Both the position numbers and the translations under genes were made by a program. DNA of 64,000 nucleotides from Tubulanus polymorphus (lineage: Eukaryota; Nemertea; Palaeonemertea; Tubulaniformes; Tubulanidae): the NCBI RefSeq assembly GCF_964204645.1, contig NC_134025.1, positions 6,825,001-6,889,000 on the forward strand, given 5' to 3'. Shown in pieces: positions 12,532-44,325 of this stretch. The notes beneath the pieces were generated by a model. That model was not told the origin of the DNA. It ran no database searches and saw nothing but the letters and a program-made list of their open reading frames with translations. The stretch's first letter is position 1, and every line of letters begins with the position of its first letter.

Positions 12532-13494
12532 TTACAAGCCAACAAGTTTCTCGCTGGCTTCCCACAGTTTTTTAGCGACTCCATCATCATAAACTATCGG
12601 CAGATATTCATCCTTTTGACAATTACAGTAATAATGTCCACTTTCGTTTGCCAAATCGTCAGCTACAGCACAGTATATAGTTGTTTGGGCTCCTTTAAAC
12701 GGAGTCTCCATCACAACCGTTCCAAAGTCAGTGAACATTCGCATCAATCGTGGGATCCTTTCGCGGATGTCTCGACCGAGCTCCGTTTTGATAACGCCTG
12801 GATGTACGCAATATGCAGTTACGCCGGTTCCCTGCATTCGCCTGGCAAATTCTCGAGTAAAAAGAGCATTAGCCAGTTTACTGTTTGCGTATCTTGTCAT
12901 TTGTTTTTGGTCATAGTTATTGAGTTTATCAAATTCAACTTCCCCCCACTTATGTGCTGAAGAACCCAGGACAACCAACCGACTGGGTGCGGATGCCTTC
13001 AATTTCTCTAGTAAAAGATTCGTCAAGAGGAAATGGCCGAGATGGTTCACTCCAAATATAATCTCAAACCCGTCTTGAGTGCAGTCACTGCCAGAAGTAA
13101 AGCAGACGCCTGCATTATTTATCAACACGTCAATAGTTTTAACATTTTCGTTAATTCCATCACAGAATTCACGAATAGAAGTTAAAGATGCGAGATCAAG
13201 TTTTCTAACTTCTATGTCTCGATTATTTGTTTCTATTTTCATTCCCACAGCCAGTTCTTCGGCTAACGCGACGTTGCGACATGCTAGAATCAATCGGGCC
13301 CCTCTCCGAGCTAGATCGTACGCGGTTTCACGTCCAATACCAGCTGTAGCTCCCGTAATGATAACTGTTTTGCCTTTCATCAATTCTTTTCCTTCGTATT
13401 GACGTAATCGTAAATACATTTTCATCCCCGCCAAAAATAGAAACAGGATAATACAGGTTGTTGCACCAATTAAGCTAAATGTATACAAAAACAT
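12532..13494 (-). CDS. retinol dehydrogenase 11-14-like SDR (copy C)
   Basis: Single coding exon, 320 residues. Residues 1-24 form a hydrophobic membrane anchor, followed by a basic RLRQYEGKE segment. The Rossmann fold then shows TGATAGIGRETA (TGxxxGIG, about 48-59), DLASLTSIREF, LINNAG, and the catalytic YANSK (YxxxK). The SDR substrate loop FVHPG-type segment reads CVHPGVIKTELG. This layout is that of the RDH11/12/13/14 branch of microsomal short-chain dehydrogenases, which use NADP(H) to interconvert retinoids or other aldehydes and alcohols; the true substrate is unknown. An acceptor (ATTCTTTTCAG) directly precedes the ATG, implying a 5' UTR intron. Neighbouring copies A, B and D are close paralogues, so this is a recent tandem expansion. 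Confidence 0.9.
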   Translation of the reverse strand: MFLYTFSLIGATTCIILFLFLAGMKMYLRLRQYEGKELMKGKTVIITGATAGIGRETAYDLARRGARLILACRNVALAEELAVGMKIETNNRDIEVRKLDLASLTSIREFCDGINENVKTIDVLINNAGVCFTSGSDCTQDGFEIIFGVNHLGHFLLTNLLLEKLKASAPSRLVVLGSSAHKWGEVEFDKLNNYDQKQMTRYANSKLANALFTREFARRMQGTGVTAYCVHPGVIKTELGRDIRERIPRLMRMFTDFGTVVMETPFKGAQTTIYCAVADDLANESGHYYCNCQKDEYLPIVYDDGVAKKLWEASEKLVGL

Positions 13495-15127
13495 CTGAAA
13501 AGAATACGTATTTGATAGATTTCATTTGAATGGATTTCGAGACTAATTTAACAGATATAAGGGGCACGACGTATCCATTCATATGTTGGGTGAATCCGAC
13601 CTTCGAGCAATTATCTAATTAGGCCTGCGCCAACAGTTTGATTGACAGCGTTACTGATCTTGTGTACAGAGATATAGGGCGAGCTTCCTCCTGTTAGATA
13701 AATTGCTCGTAGATGCGACCAAATGCTAGTTTATTCATGATTTGTATTTTGCATTGGACATAAGTAATTGTGTACAATGCAAATTTTCGTTTATCGGGTC
13801 GTAAATTGTACGCCTGTCATTGTATATACGCGGCATTATGTATTTGCCAATTTCCAATGGTTTGAGCTCATGAATAATATCACTTTTTTCTCGGCCCAAT
13901 GAGTTTTAATATAAATTTAATTTAACTTCAACTCGGGGTAAACTAGCCAGTCTATGAATTGAGTTAAACCCCAAATTAAGAATAAAACCGACCTAGAAAA
14001 ATTGCCCTTTTGGTATTTGCATATCTCATAGCGTAACGACGTAAAAGCTTTTACTTCGTTACGCTATGAGATATGTATACGCATCTATAATAACGGCTTA
14101 CTTAAATTTTTGAAAAATCAATTATGCAGGGAAGTTACAAACCTCTAGACAATCTGTTGTATAACGCAAGAAGTCCAAGTACGAAGTGACGACAATTTTC
14201 CTTTTATCCAAATGCACTTTATACGACAAATCATAAAGGGCGATCGAAGACGGGTTAATCAGAATTTCTTCACATATGCAAATGTTTATCTATGAGAACG
14301 ATAATGATGCGATATGGAACTTTCTGACGTGGCGAGCGTTATTGAAATTGTCTCAGAATATTTTTCTCCAATCTCACGAAAATGCAAGACATTTGCAGAC
14401 TACTGTACTGTGCCATAGACAGTTAGGATTCAATAGACAAGTCTTGTCTATTTGAAACCAATATTGATAGTTATGAATTTAAGTACACATAGTAGCTTTT
14501 GGTTAATTACTTATTTATTACATTATGGATTGTAAAACGAATTTAGAGTCCATGGTTAATTCGTCTAAGAGCATACATTGTTTGGAGTACAAAAACGTTA
14601 CATAATCATTGTGAATGATGTATATATGTATATGGTACAAAGGATTTATATGTTTATATCATTCATTAAGGAAATAACCTTTTTCCAGCACACAAAACAG
14701 TTTAGATAAAATGAACTGTGAAATGTATTTCATTGAACGTGTACCGTGTTGTCACACAACGATTAAGGTTTATACGCATACACGGTAGGGAAATGTGGCA
14801 AAATCCTTCAAACAATAAAATCAAAGATAAAACGACATCATAGCCAATTGATCATATCTTTTTTCATTGACGAGATCGTTTGTGAAAGCAGGCGAGGGAG
14901 TAAAGAAAGCGTTAAAGGGTCTTGTTAAATTGAAGCGATTGATGATTAGGAGATACAGAATTTGGGCAGCGGTGTACTCTACCGAAGAAAAACTTGAACT
15001 CGGGTCAAATGGCAAATGATTGAGTATCACCGTGTTTTTCTCATATAAACTAAATAGATAAACAAATCAGATCTATCAACTAATTTATACAAAATAATGT
15101 GAAGTGAATTTTACATGATAACATGTA
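13495..15127. other. spacer between dehydrogenase copies C and D
   Basis: AT-rich, with no supported gene; a 69-codon open frame at 14821-15030 lacks recognisable features. It contains the 56-base palindrome described separately. Confidence 0.4.
14020..14075. repeat. near-perfect 56-base palindrome
   Basis: Two 28-base arms with no loop and one mismatch: CATATCTCATAGCGTAACGA on the left is mirrored by TCGTTACGCTATGAGATATG on the right, with AAGCTT at the centre. It could be a very short foldback element or a cruciform-forming site. Confidence 0.85.
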
Positions 15128-16069
15128 TTACAAGCCGAGAAGTTTCTCACTGGCTTCCCACAGTTTTCTAGCGACTCCATCATCATAAACTATCGGCAGA
15201 TATTCATCTTTTTGACAGTCACAGTAATAATGTCCACTTTCATTCGCCAAATCATCAGCTACAGCGCAATAGATAGTTGTTTGGGCTCCTTTAAACGGGG
15301 TCTCCATCACAACCGTTTCAAAAATATCGGAAAACATTCGCATGAATCGTGGGACTGGTAAACTTCGACCAATTTCTGTTCTGATAACACCTGGATGTAC
15401 GCAATACGCAGTGACACCGGTTCCCTGCATTCGTTTGGCAAATTCTCGAGTAAAAAGAGCATTAGCGAGTTTACTGTTGGCGTATCTTTTCACCTGCATT
15501 TTGTTAAAATTATTGAGTTTATTTAAGTCAATTTTCCCCCATTTGTGTGCTGTCGAACTCACGACAACCAAGCGACTGGGTGCGGACGCCTTCAACTTTT
15601 CTAATAGCAAATTAGTTAAAAGAAAATGACCAAGATGGTTCACCCCAAATATAATATCAAACCCATCCTCTGTTCGATCGTTACCTGAACTGTAAAGCAT
15701 TCCAGCGTTATTGATTAACACGTCAATGTTTCTCACATTTTTGTTTACGTAGTCACAGAATTCACGAATAGAAGTCAAAGATGCGAGATCAAGTTTTCTA
15801 ACTTCTATGTCTCGATTATTTGTTTCTATTTTAATTTCCTCAGCCAGTTCTTCGGCTAACGGGACGTTGCGACATGCTAGAATCAATCGGGCTCCTCTGC
15901 GAGCTAGATCGTACGCAGTTTCGCGTCCAATACCAGCTGTAGCTCCCGTTATAATAACTGTTTTGCCTTCCATCGATTCCTTTCCTTCATATTGACGTAA
16001 ACGAAAATACAGTTTCATTGCCATCATGAATACAGATACGATGAGGGTTGTGACGCAAATTATAGACAT
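15128..16069 (-). CDS. retinol dehydrogenase 11-14-like SDR (copy D)
   Basis: Single coding exon, 313 residues from the chosen ATG at 16067-16069. An upstream in-frame ATG (16079-16081) lies inside the pyrimidine tract of an acceptor (ATGTTTTTCCAG) that in the sister copies sits exactly before the start codon, so I reject it as the start. The product has an N-terminal hydrophobic anchor, TGATAGIGRETA, LINNAG and YANSKLA, and ends KLLGL. It differs from copies B and C mainly in the GRSLPVPRF loop, in the SSTAHKW segment and in the anchor. Expected to be an ER or mitochondrial membrane NADP(H)-dependent retinoid or aldehyde reductase; substrate unknown. Confidence 0.9.
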   Translation of the reverse strand: MSIICVTTLIVSVFMMAMKLYFRLRQYEGKESMEGKTVIITGATAGIGRETAYDLARRGARLILACRNVPLAEELAEEIKIETNNRDIEVRKLDLASLTSIREFCDYVNKNVRNIDVLINNAGMLYSSGNDRTEDGFDIIFGVNHLGHFLLTNLLLEKLKASAPSRLVVVSSTAHKWGKIDLNKLNNFNKMQVKRYANSKLANALFTREFAKRMQGTGVTAYCVHPGVIRTEIGRSLPVPRFMRMFSDIFETVVMETPFKGAQTTIYCAVADDLANESGHYYCDCQKDEYLPIVYDDGVARKLWEASEKLLGL

Positions 16070-16501
16070 CTGGAAAAACATATGTAGATGTGTTTAGTTT
16101 AGATATGTTTAGTTTTGACACACTGCTTCTATTTTAGATCCTGTGAGTTTATATGCTTTGTTACTTGTTTTTCTGGTCATTTCACCTGATGATGGCTCTT
16201 AGTCAACAGCCGAAACGTTGTGGTTTCGTATAATAAGTTTGATCGTATAATTTCAAATTCGAAGTGTGGGATTTCTTCATTTATCTACAGTTTACACGGA
16301 TTATAGTGTTTATTCGACAACTAATATGTAGATGTGGTTTGATTGTAGAGTAGTTCGAAATCATTTCCAAAAGATCCATAGAATGAATCTATTGAACATT
16401 TAGCAGAGGTTTATTAGTCATGTACAGTATAAGCCTTCATACTTTTTACACACTTTTGGACGACAGTGACCGCGACAATCCATAATACTGCCTCACTTTT
16501 T

Positions 16502-18765
<2,264 letters not shown>

Positions 18766-18783
18766 TTGAAAGTAGCAATTAAA

Positions 18784-20668
18784 ATGCTACTCTTGGATGG
18801 ATTACTAGAAATCAATGTTCATTCAGAAGCCTTGAAAGTTTGTCTGAAGAATAATATAGACTGGTTGGACGATATTATTGTTGATGCTGATGATACAACC
18901 TGGCTGAGATGGGCTTCACGGCGCACACTAAAAATGAAAAAAGGTTATTATTTGAAATAAAACTTTCCTACTGAAATATACTGATTAATAATGTGTGATG
19001 AGAACTTTTTTTTGGATTATTATAGGACATTGTCAACCGATGTCGACTGATGTTGTTCCAGAGTTTCGGGTATCTGTTCCCAGTAAGAGCAAACGTAATG
19101 TTAAAAAACGTGCACCTGCAGTGAAACATTCCCAGAAAAAATTCATGATTGAACATCGTGAACGGCCTGCAATTCCAGCTGGAAATTTCACCAACAGTCA
19201 TGAGTACCCACTGATTGCCAGAAATAATTCTTTAATGTTTACAAACAGTCAGAAAAATGAAATTATAACTTCACCTCTGTGCGACTCTTCCGATCAGAAT
19301 ATGTCTTTAAATGTGGATCCGAACCCTATGTCTGAACAAGATGCTCATAATGAGGACGACAATAAATTTTCATCAGAATTATCGCAGGATCTTTTAGAAA
19401 ACGCAGATTCACAACGAATGTCTCCACTACCTGTGACATTTTCAGATACTGAAAACAATTCCAATGCAGAAATTTTCAGGAACAATAGTTTTCGTAATCA
19501 GATGGACTCTAGTGGGATATCACATCCACCTCGCTCTCCGGACTTATCTAAAGTATCCAGTTCCGAACATAATGCCTTGTTGGATATTCGAATAAAATCG
19601 GAGCCTCCTCAGTATGAGACTGATGAATATGACAATTGTAACGAATATGACGGCTTTTATCAAGAATCAGTTCCAGAAACTAATGGACAAATTGCAGGTA
19701 AGAATCCAATTGATACATCTCTTCAGGGGTGGATTTATTTAGAAAAATCTGAAGGACGGGGCCCAGAATAAAAGAAAAGGCAATTCTCAGATATAGCAGT
19801 AATGTCAAAATACACTAGTGTAGGGTCTCTCCATCTAGGTTAGATATTTTATGATAATAATAATATTAAAATATGCTTTTATATAGTGCTAAATTAAAAA
19901 AAAAAGAATCATTGCGCTTAACATAAAACACTAATTCTTACCCCAACCTAAAACACTGTTCTAAGAATTCTAAGAATTAAAAGCATTAGGAAACATGAAA
20001 TTTTTAACTAGGACTATCCCTGACATGTCTTGGTAAAAGATTCCATAAAAAGCTGCCCTGAAACTTAATGATTGTTCACCAATTTTCTTTTTCGAAAATT
20101 GTCTTTTGAAAAAGAAACCATTGTTTGTGGAGCAGAGTTGACGAGCAGGCATATACTCTACTAAGAGCTCATTGAGATAAAATGGTCCTTGACCAATGGC
20201 ATTTAAAAGTAATGAGTAACAGCCTGAAGAAAATTATCCTAAGAGACCACCCAATGCTCTTAGTTAAGTAATTTAATTACATTAGTTTTGCATATACCTA
20301 TTTCAGATATGGGAGCATTTATGAATACAATGGTTACTGATCACTTGAATTCTCATCATGTCAACCGAAATGACACGCACTTTACTGATGTTGAAAGAAA
20401 CTACAGGAAAAAATCGAAATCGACTAGAACAACCACGAATAGAATAACGATACCACGCGATGGAAAGGAATTTCCGAAAGCACAAGTTTGTTTGAAATGT
20501 CAATATTGCAATAAGATTTATTCTTCGAAGTCGACGTATTTGCGGCATCAAATCATTCACACAGGAGAAAAACCGTTCAGTTGTCCCCACTGTAATTACA
20601 GGTGCAATCGACAAGATAATATCCGCAAACACATTCAGGCAGTTCATAATAAATATAACATTACATAA
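18784..20668 (+). CDS. two-finger C2H2 zinc-finger protein
   Basis: Three exons can be joined: 18766-18943 (start taken at the in-frame ATG 18784), 19026-19697 and 20307-20668, phases 1 and 1; 397 residues. The N-terminal 55 residues are rich in hydrophobics and acids (MLLLDGLLEINVHSEAL, IDWLDDIIVDADD). A long disordered Ser/Asn/Asp-rich middle carries the SUMO-type motif IKSEP. The C-terminus has two consecutive C2H2 fingers, CQYCNKIYSSKSTYLRH..H and CPHCNYRC..RKHIQAVH, joined by a TGEKPF linker, and ends at once. This is a nuclear DNA-binding layout, probably a transcription factor; the orthologue is not recognised. Exon 1 starts in phase 0 after an acceptor, so further upstream coding exons remain possible. 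Confidence 0.75.
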
Positions 20669-20762
20669 CCGGTTGAATGTTGCACCACTATTTGGCTATG
20701 TTTTATAGAGAAATCAGCATTTACAAACAATACATTCAATTTTTGATAATCATTATCAATTC

Positions 20763-20768
20763 AATAAA
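20763..20768 (+). promoter_or_regulatory. polyadenylation signal of zinc-finger gene
   Basis: AATAAA about 95 bases after the stop codon. Confidence 0.6.
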
Positions 20769-22342
20769 ACATTCAATTAGGCTAAAAACAATGATACCTT
20801 GTTTCGCCTAATCTGTCGGGTAATTTATTATGTGGCTGGCTTGGTTAACTATTAAGCTCAGCAGAAAGAAGAAACATGGTATTAATTTTTGAACCATAAA
20901 ATCATGATTTCAAAGTCAGATGTGCTTATAAGTAATTCTTTTTGATATGCGTCTATCAAATTGACTATACCTTTGAGAGATTATATGTATACGTACATTA
21001 AATGTTTGATACATCTATGTTTTTATTTGGGAATATCGTGTAATATTTTTATCATATTGTTTGTATTTTTTTCATTTGTTACGCAATCACATAATTATTC
21101 ATGTTGTACTGTGTTCATATGTTATAGAGCTCTAGACGAGAAATAAACTCGTAATCTTAATATGTCAGAACTTTGTTGTAAAAATTTGTACTTAGTGAAA
21201 TATCTGGCGCCAAACTGATTTTGATCAGAGAGTAGTAATAAGGAATTTCTGATATCCCAAGCAGAATGCCTCAACCGGATGGATCATACAATGCAAATGA
21301 TTCCCTTCCAGTCTTGTTCGATTTAGCACCATATAGAAATCTACAGTGCTTAAGAACGACTGGAATATTATTGTTCACTACGCTGAATATTGTTATAATA
21401 AACGACTGTAAGACTGGAACCATACTGTGAGGATTCCCATCGACAGGTGCGCGTACGTAAGCAGGTTGGGAAATCCGGAAGTTTGATGTGCGGGAAGCGA
21501 TTTTTAGATCAATGCATTTTTAACCTATCAAAGTTGCTGTCCTTCGGATGAATGTACTTTACGAGGTAATATATCCAGTTATGTGACGTATATAAACAAG
21601 ATATACCAATTTATTTACTGATAATAATCATTAATCTAATCTTTGTTGTCACTTCGCACCAATTTACAACTGCCTATCAATCAGTAGTAACCACGGCACA
21701 AGTAACCTTCCCATGTGGCCCTGACCGTAGTTGTTGGTTGCTATGATATTGGTTAATTTGTTGGGGTTGCGTGGAAAATTGATCATACAAATCATTTTCA
21801 ATAAGCCATTATCTAAATTGAATTGGTACTATTTAAAATCCTGTAATTGTATAGTCTTAATGTCAAATTTAACATGCTCAGGACAGTAGCCTAGGCCTAA
21901 ACCTGTTTGATTAATTATGTTTAGTAGGATTTAAAAGCTTTTCAATACTAGGAGGGCTGGCATAATGTAGCATAGATGAGTTGTCTTGAGGCCTCAGTTT
22001 TTCATATCTATGCACGCAGGCTTCAGGTTGATGCCTATCGAATACCATATGTCATTTTCAATATCGCCATCACGTTATTGTCTGTATGGCCATGCTCAGG
22101 GGAGGTGTGGTAGTTATTGGGAGAAATTTTTTTAGCCCCTCGATTGCTCTGTCCTCGATCTAATATTATTTATGTTTTTCAGGTGACACGGATAGGCATC
22201 CTATAGGCCTACTACAAATAAATGAGTGCGTGTGTGTTATGTGTGAGTGTACCAGCGTAAGGTGTTGTGTGGCTGTTCTCTGATATGCATACTGAATGAG
22301 ACTCTTCGACATTACTGAAGCATTCAACTGAATTGAATTAAT
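20769..22342. other. intergenic, PLD promoter region
   Basis: No supported gene. It must include the PLD promoter and 5' UTR in its right part, unless further non-coding exons exist. A pyrimidine-rich acceptor-like CAG sits at about 22180, so the first coding exon may be preceded by a UTR intron. Confidence 0.4.
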
Positions 22343-40795
<18,453 letters not shown>

Positions 40796-42330
40796 AAAGT
40801 ATTCATATATGAGAATAAGACAGCAATATGCAGATCTACAGACAATAGACTGCAGATATATACACTAGGTGTAATATTATTTTTAAACCTCCTCTTTTTG
40901 AGAATATATCTAGTTTTCTTCTACGAATTGTATATTAACTAGAACGAATATTTCAATGAATATTTGAACAAGCAATCTACAGCAAGGGTATATAAACCAA
41001 GCTAATTTTGTGCAATGTACATTTTCCTTAATTATAAACTTATCGTGGTATTCAAACATTCCGAGATCCAGTTTGCATTCAGTTTTGTAAAATGTGCCTC
41101 AATGGAGATGCCAAGTAGCAGGAAATTATTATTATTGTTGGTTGAATCAAATGTACAAATGATTTTTCATGCTTCAGGAGTGTTTTATAAGTTTGAAATG
41201 TGTGACAATGGTCGATGAGTTATTGATTTGCTACTCGAGTATATCAGCAGTACATCTGCGAAGTGTAGCGAACTGTTAAAAATGACTGTGATATGAATCA
41301 GAGATGTAACTTCATACTCACACATACTTTCAGAGGACTGTGATACTGGTACTGTGTTTCGTTGATGTAATTTAAAAGAATTGAGTATTTATCCTCCATG
41401 GATTGTTGCTTCCCAGTCCATGTACCGTATTTCATTCTATATGTACAATACATTAAGAGTTATCTTAGAGCCCAAGCCTCACTCATGCTTGCAGTACCTC
41501 ATCTGCTTCTTGTCTAAACATCAGTTTATGGTTAGATAATAACAAGAGTTTATAGTTCGATGAATTAGTTTTATATATTTGGTCTTCCATCTTTACTTTT
41601 AAGACAGTCTTCCCAATGCAAAATATATTTATAGGTCAAAATCTAAGAAATGTTATTTCTGTATGTATAAATGAAAAATGTAGAATATTGGGATCCTACA
41701 TTAGATAAAGTCAATGTAAGTACACTACTGGTAGTTATGTAACATGAAATAATTGATTTTTGATTGCTTGATGGCGTTTATTTACTCATATTATTTTACG
41801 GGTATAATATCTATTATATGTATACAATGTAGTATATTGGCTTATACATTTAAGAAATGCACAAAATTGTTGGAACTTTCAAAAATATTTCGATATTACT
41901 TGTTATTGAATAGGAATTTTCTCTTCAAGAAATGGACTATTCTTTGAATTTTTGCTATCAGAATGTTACTCGTGGAACATTCCAAGTATTTTATGGGCAG
42001 CCTGTCAACAGCTGATTAATAAATCTGACTATTTTGAATAAGCTATACTCCATACTTTCCAGTTTTTCTTATGCAATTTTGCTCCTTTCTGGTTTGTATT
42101 CTGGTAACAGATTCATGTATCTTTCTGGGATTTTTAACGATTTTTCTTGTGTTTACTATGGTTTATTACTTTCATTTACTTTTGATTGAATCCGTTTGTA
42201 TATATTCGGCCGGTTTGCTTGAATTAAGCTGTATGTACAATGTACTGAGATTTTGGTGTAAAGACTGCATATTGGTGTATCGTATTCCAGTGTACAGAGA
42301 ACTAATAAACTAGAATTATTGAAATAAAAG
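40796..42330 (+). other. PLD1: PLD 3' UTR
   Basis: AT-rich sequence following the PLD stop, with candidate AATAAA signals at 42304-42309 and 42323-42328 shortly before the convergent TMEM138 3' end. No other gene is supported. Confidence 0.5.
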
Positions 42331-42758
42331 TATTTACAAACGTTAACTAAATTGTATGCAATAGTTTTTTATTTGGCATCTCTTTTTATTTGGGTTAATG
42401 AGGACTGAGTAAGATAAGTTTCTATTGGCCACTTAATAGTTAGGATATTTTACTCTGATGGCTGTGAAAGTTTGATATCCCCAGAATCATGTCGATGGAA
42501 GCTGTTCAGAGCAACTGCAACCAAGATTACAAGCACACTTGCTTATTCAATAACTTCAGTCACTTGAGATATGTTCCACACTATTCCAAGCCTGGAATTT
42601 GAATTCTCTAACTCCTTTCAAGTACACGTATTAAAAGGTAAAATCGATAGAAAAATTCCATACAACAGATTTTTCTTCTAGATGTTTAGTATAGTATGAG
42701 CCACATACAAAACGCCACCAATGAATCGATAACACCAGCAAATCTTGAAAAATATATC

Positions 42759-42764
42759 TTTATT
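42759..42764 (-). promoter_or_regulatory. TMEM138: TMEM138 polyadenylation signal
   Basis: AATAAA on the - strand about 365 bases past the TMEM138 stop; a second copy overlaps at 42763-42768. It lies about 430 bases from the PLD signal on the other strand, so the two genes converge. Confidence 0.55.
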
Positions 42765-43126
42765 TATTTACAGAGTATATATTTTTAAGATAAGTATGTA
42801 TAAATTTACAAACGCTCATTAAAAAACTACATGCACTACGCTTTCATATACAAGTTACAAACTTTTGCTTTAAAGTAAGAACCTCTAGGAAGTTATTCTA
42901 CATGTAGACATACCGGTACATTAATTTGTATGAAAACAGTATTTTCATTTATACATTGTCTATGACTTTAATGCTGAGAAGATTTTTATTCATTCTTGCA
43001 TTCTTGTACATCGGCTTGCACGTACAAGAAATTCATGACTGAAAATAATACTGGCGACTACAGTTTTCTATTTTGAAGTACAAGATTTGATTCAACAGGA
43101 GACATTTCCTTCCCTCACTTAAAAGA

Positions 43127-44325
43127 TCATCTACGTTTCTGAAATTCGTGCCTCAACCACTGAGAATCTTCATAGAATCTGTGATCGCCAAGACGCAATG
43201 CAGTCCTCTTGTAGAAATAGTAATACAATACAGCAACTGAAATAGAGATGTACATTTACATGTGATCTAGCTGTCTCAACAAATTTCCCCATTTTTCCCC
43301 TGATTTTTAGCTTTTTTACAAAATTCCCTGACTTAACCCTGATTTCCAGGTAAGTGTCCACCCTGTTCAAGATCAATAAAGAATTGTCTATGCTGCTTTA
43401 TTCTCTTCATGAATTTTGAAAGTAATGTTCAAAATACAATACAGTGTATACCAAATACATTGAATAGTAGGAATACTGACCTGATTTTTGAATTACGTAC
43501 AAAGCACTAAGACCATCATTCCAAACATAAGCATTTGGGTTGTCCCAACGTAACGTCTAGAATATAGAATCCAGGATCATATGAATGAGAAATGGAGTAG
43601 TTTAATAAAGAACATTTTAGCCGAGGTTAAGGTACTTACCACGGTCCATATATGTAACCCGATATTCAACGCTAAATACACAAACGTGACAATGATGGTA
43701 ATTTTAAACTTTTTGATAAGAATTTGAACTAGACCGGCTTGGAAGATGTAGGTATTGAAGAACATCAAAAATACAACAATTACAGCGAATACTATGCATA
43801 CATCCTGTAACCTGCAATAGAGTAAAACAATGAATGATGTGTTTCACTTTTGGTAAAAGTTATCCTTCTCATTGAAAATGAATCTAGCCTGGATAAGTCT
43901 CCAACTGTACAGTGAATTCGTGAGAGGTGTCATGGATCTGTACGAACGACTCACAGGGATTTGTTACAATTGATAGTAAATGAATAAAACCAGTATCAAT
44001 GACCAATCCCAGTATCCCTGTATAATAAAAAAACATTTTTTATTATACAGGGATACTGGAGTTGGTCATTGATACCGGTTTTATTCATTTACTATCAATT
44101 GTGACAAGTCCCTGTGGAACGACTCCATGAGGATGGAATGATATTTACGAGGCTTCTTCGAGGCTTTGAATTTATTAACTCATTCATTGAGTACACTTAC
44201 ACATATAACACGAGGATTATGACGTTTTCAAATCGTAACATGTCCATAAAACAGTTCAAGAAAATATCGATGAATATCAGCAAAAGCTGTAGATAAAGCA
44301 CTGGACGATACCGACTGACCAACAT
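43127..44325 (-). CDS. TMEM138: transmembrane protein 138
   Basis: Four coding exons on the - strand: 44325-44201, 43811-43640, 43556-43481, 43236-43127; 483 bases, 160 residues (human TMEM138 is 162). Four hydrophobic segments are visible. Conserved landmarks are [58 protein letters not shown] and the basic end QKRR. TMEM138 is a ciliary multipass protein that in vertebrates supports transport of ciliary cargo and is linked to Joubert syndrome. A hAT-like MITE sits in intron 1 and another repeat fragment in intron 3. A 5' UTR exon may lie upstream near 44.8-45.0 kb. Confidence 0.95.
43275..43365. mobile_element. fragment of the CAGGGTGG element family
   Basis: Read on the - strand it starts CAGGGTGGACACTTACCTGG and continues with GGGAATTTTG and AATCAGGGG motifs, matching the left part of the complete element at 48756-49037. 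It lies in TMEM138 intron 3. Confidence 0.55.
43951..44115. mobile_element. hAT-like foldback MITE with 8-base duplication
   Basis: 165 bases forming an almost perfect hairpin: two arms of about 82 bases with few mismatches, meeting at a T/A-rich centre. The ends are CACAGGGATTTGT and its complement ACAAGTCCCTGTG. The flanks carry the direct repeat GAACGACT (43943-43950 and 44116-44123), an 8-base target-site duplication as made by hAT transposases. It sits inside TMEM138 intron 1. Confidence 0.85.

Noticed and set aside
16067-16081. Upstream in-frame ATG of SDR copy D
   Set aside because: It lies in the pyrimidine tract of a splice acceptor conserved immediately before the start codon of the sister copies.
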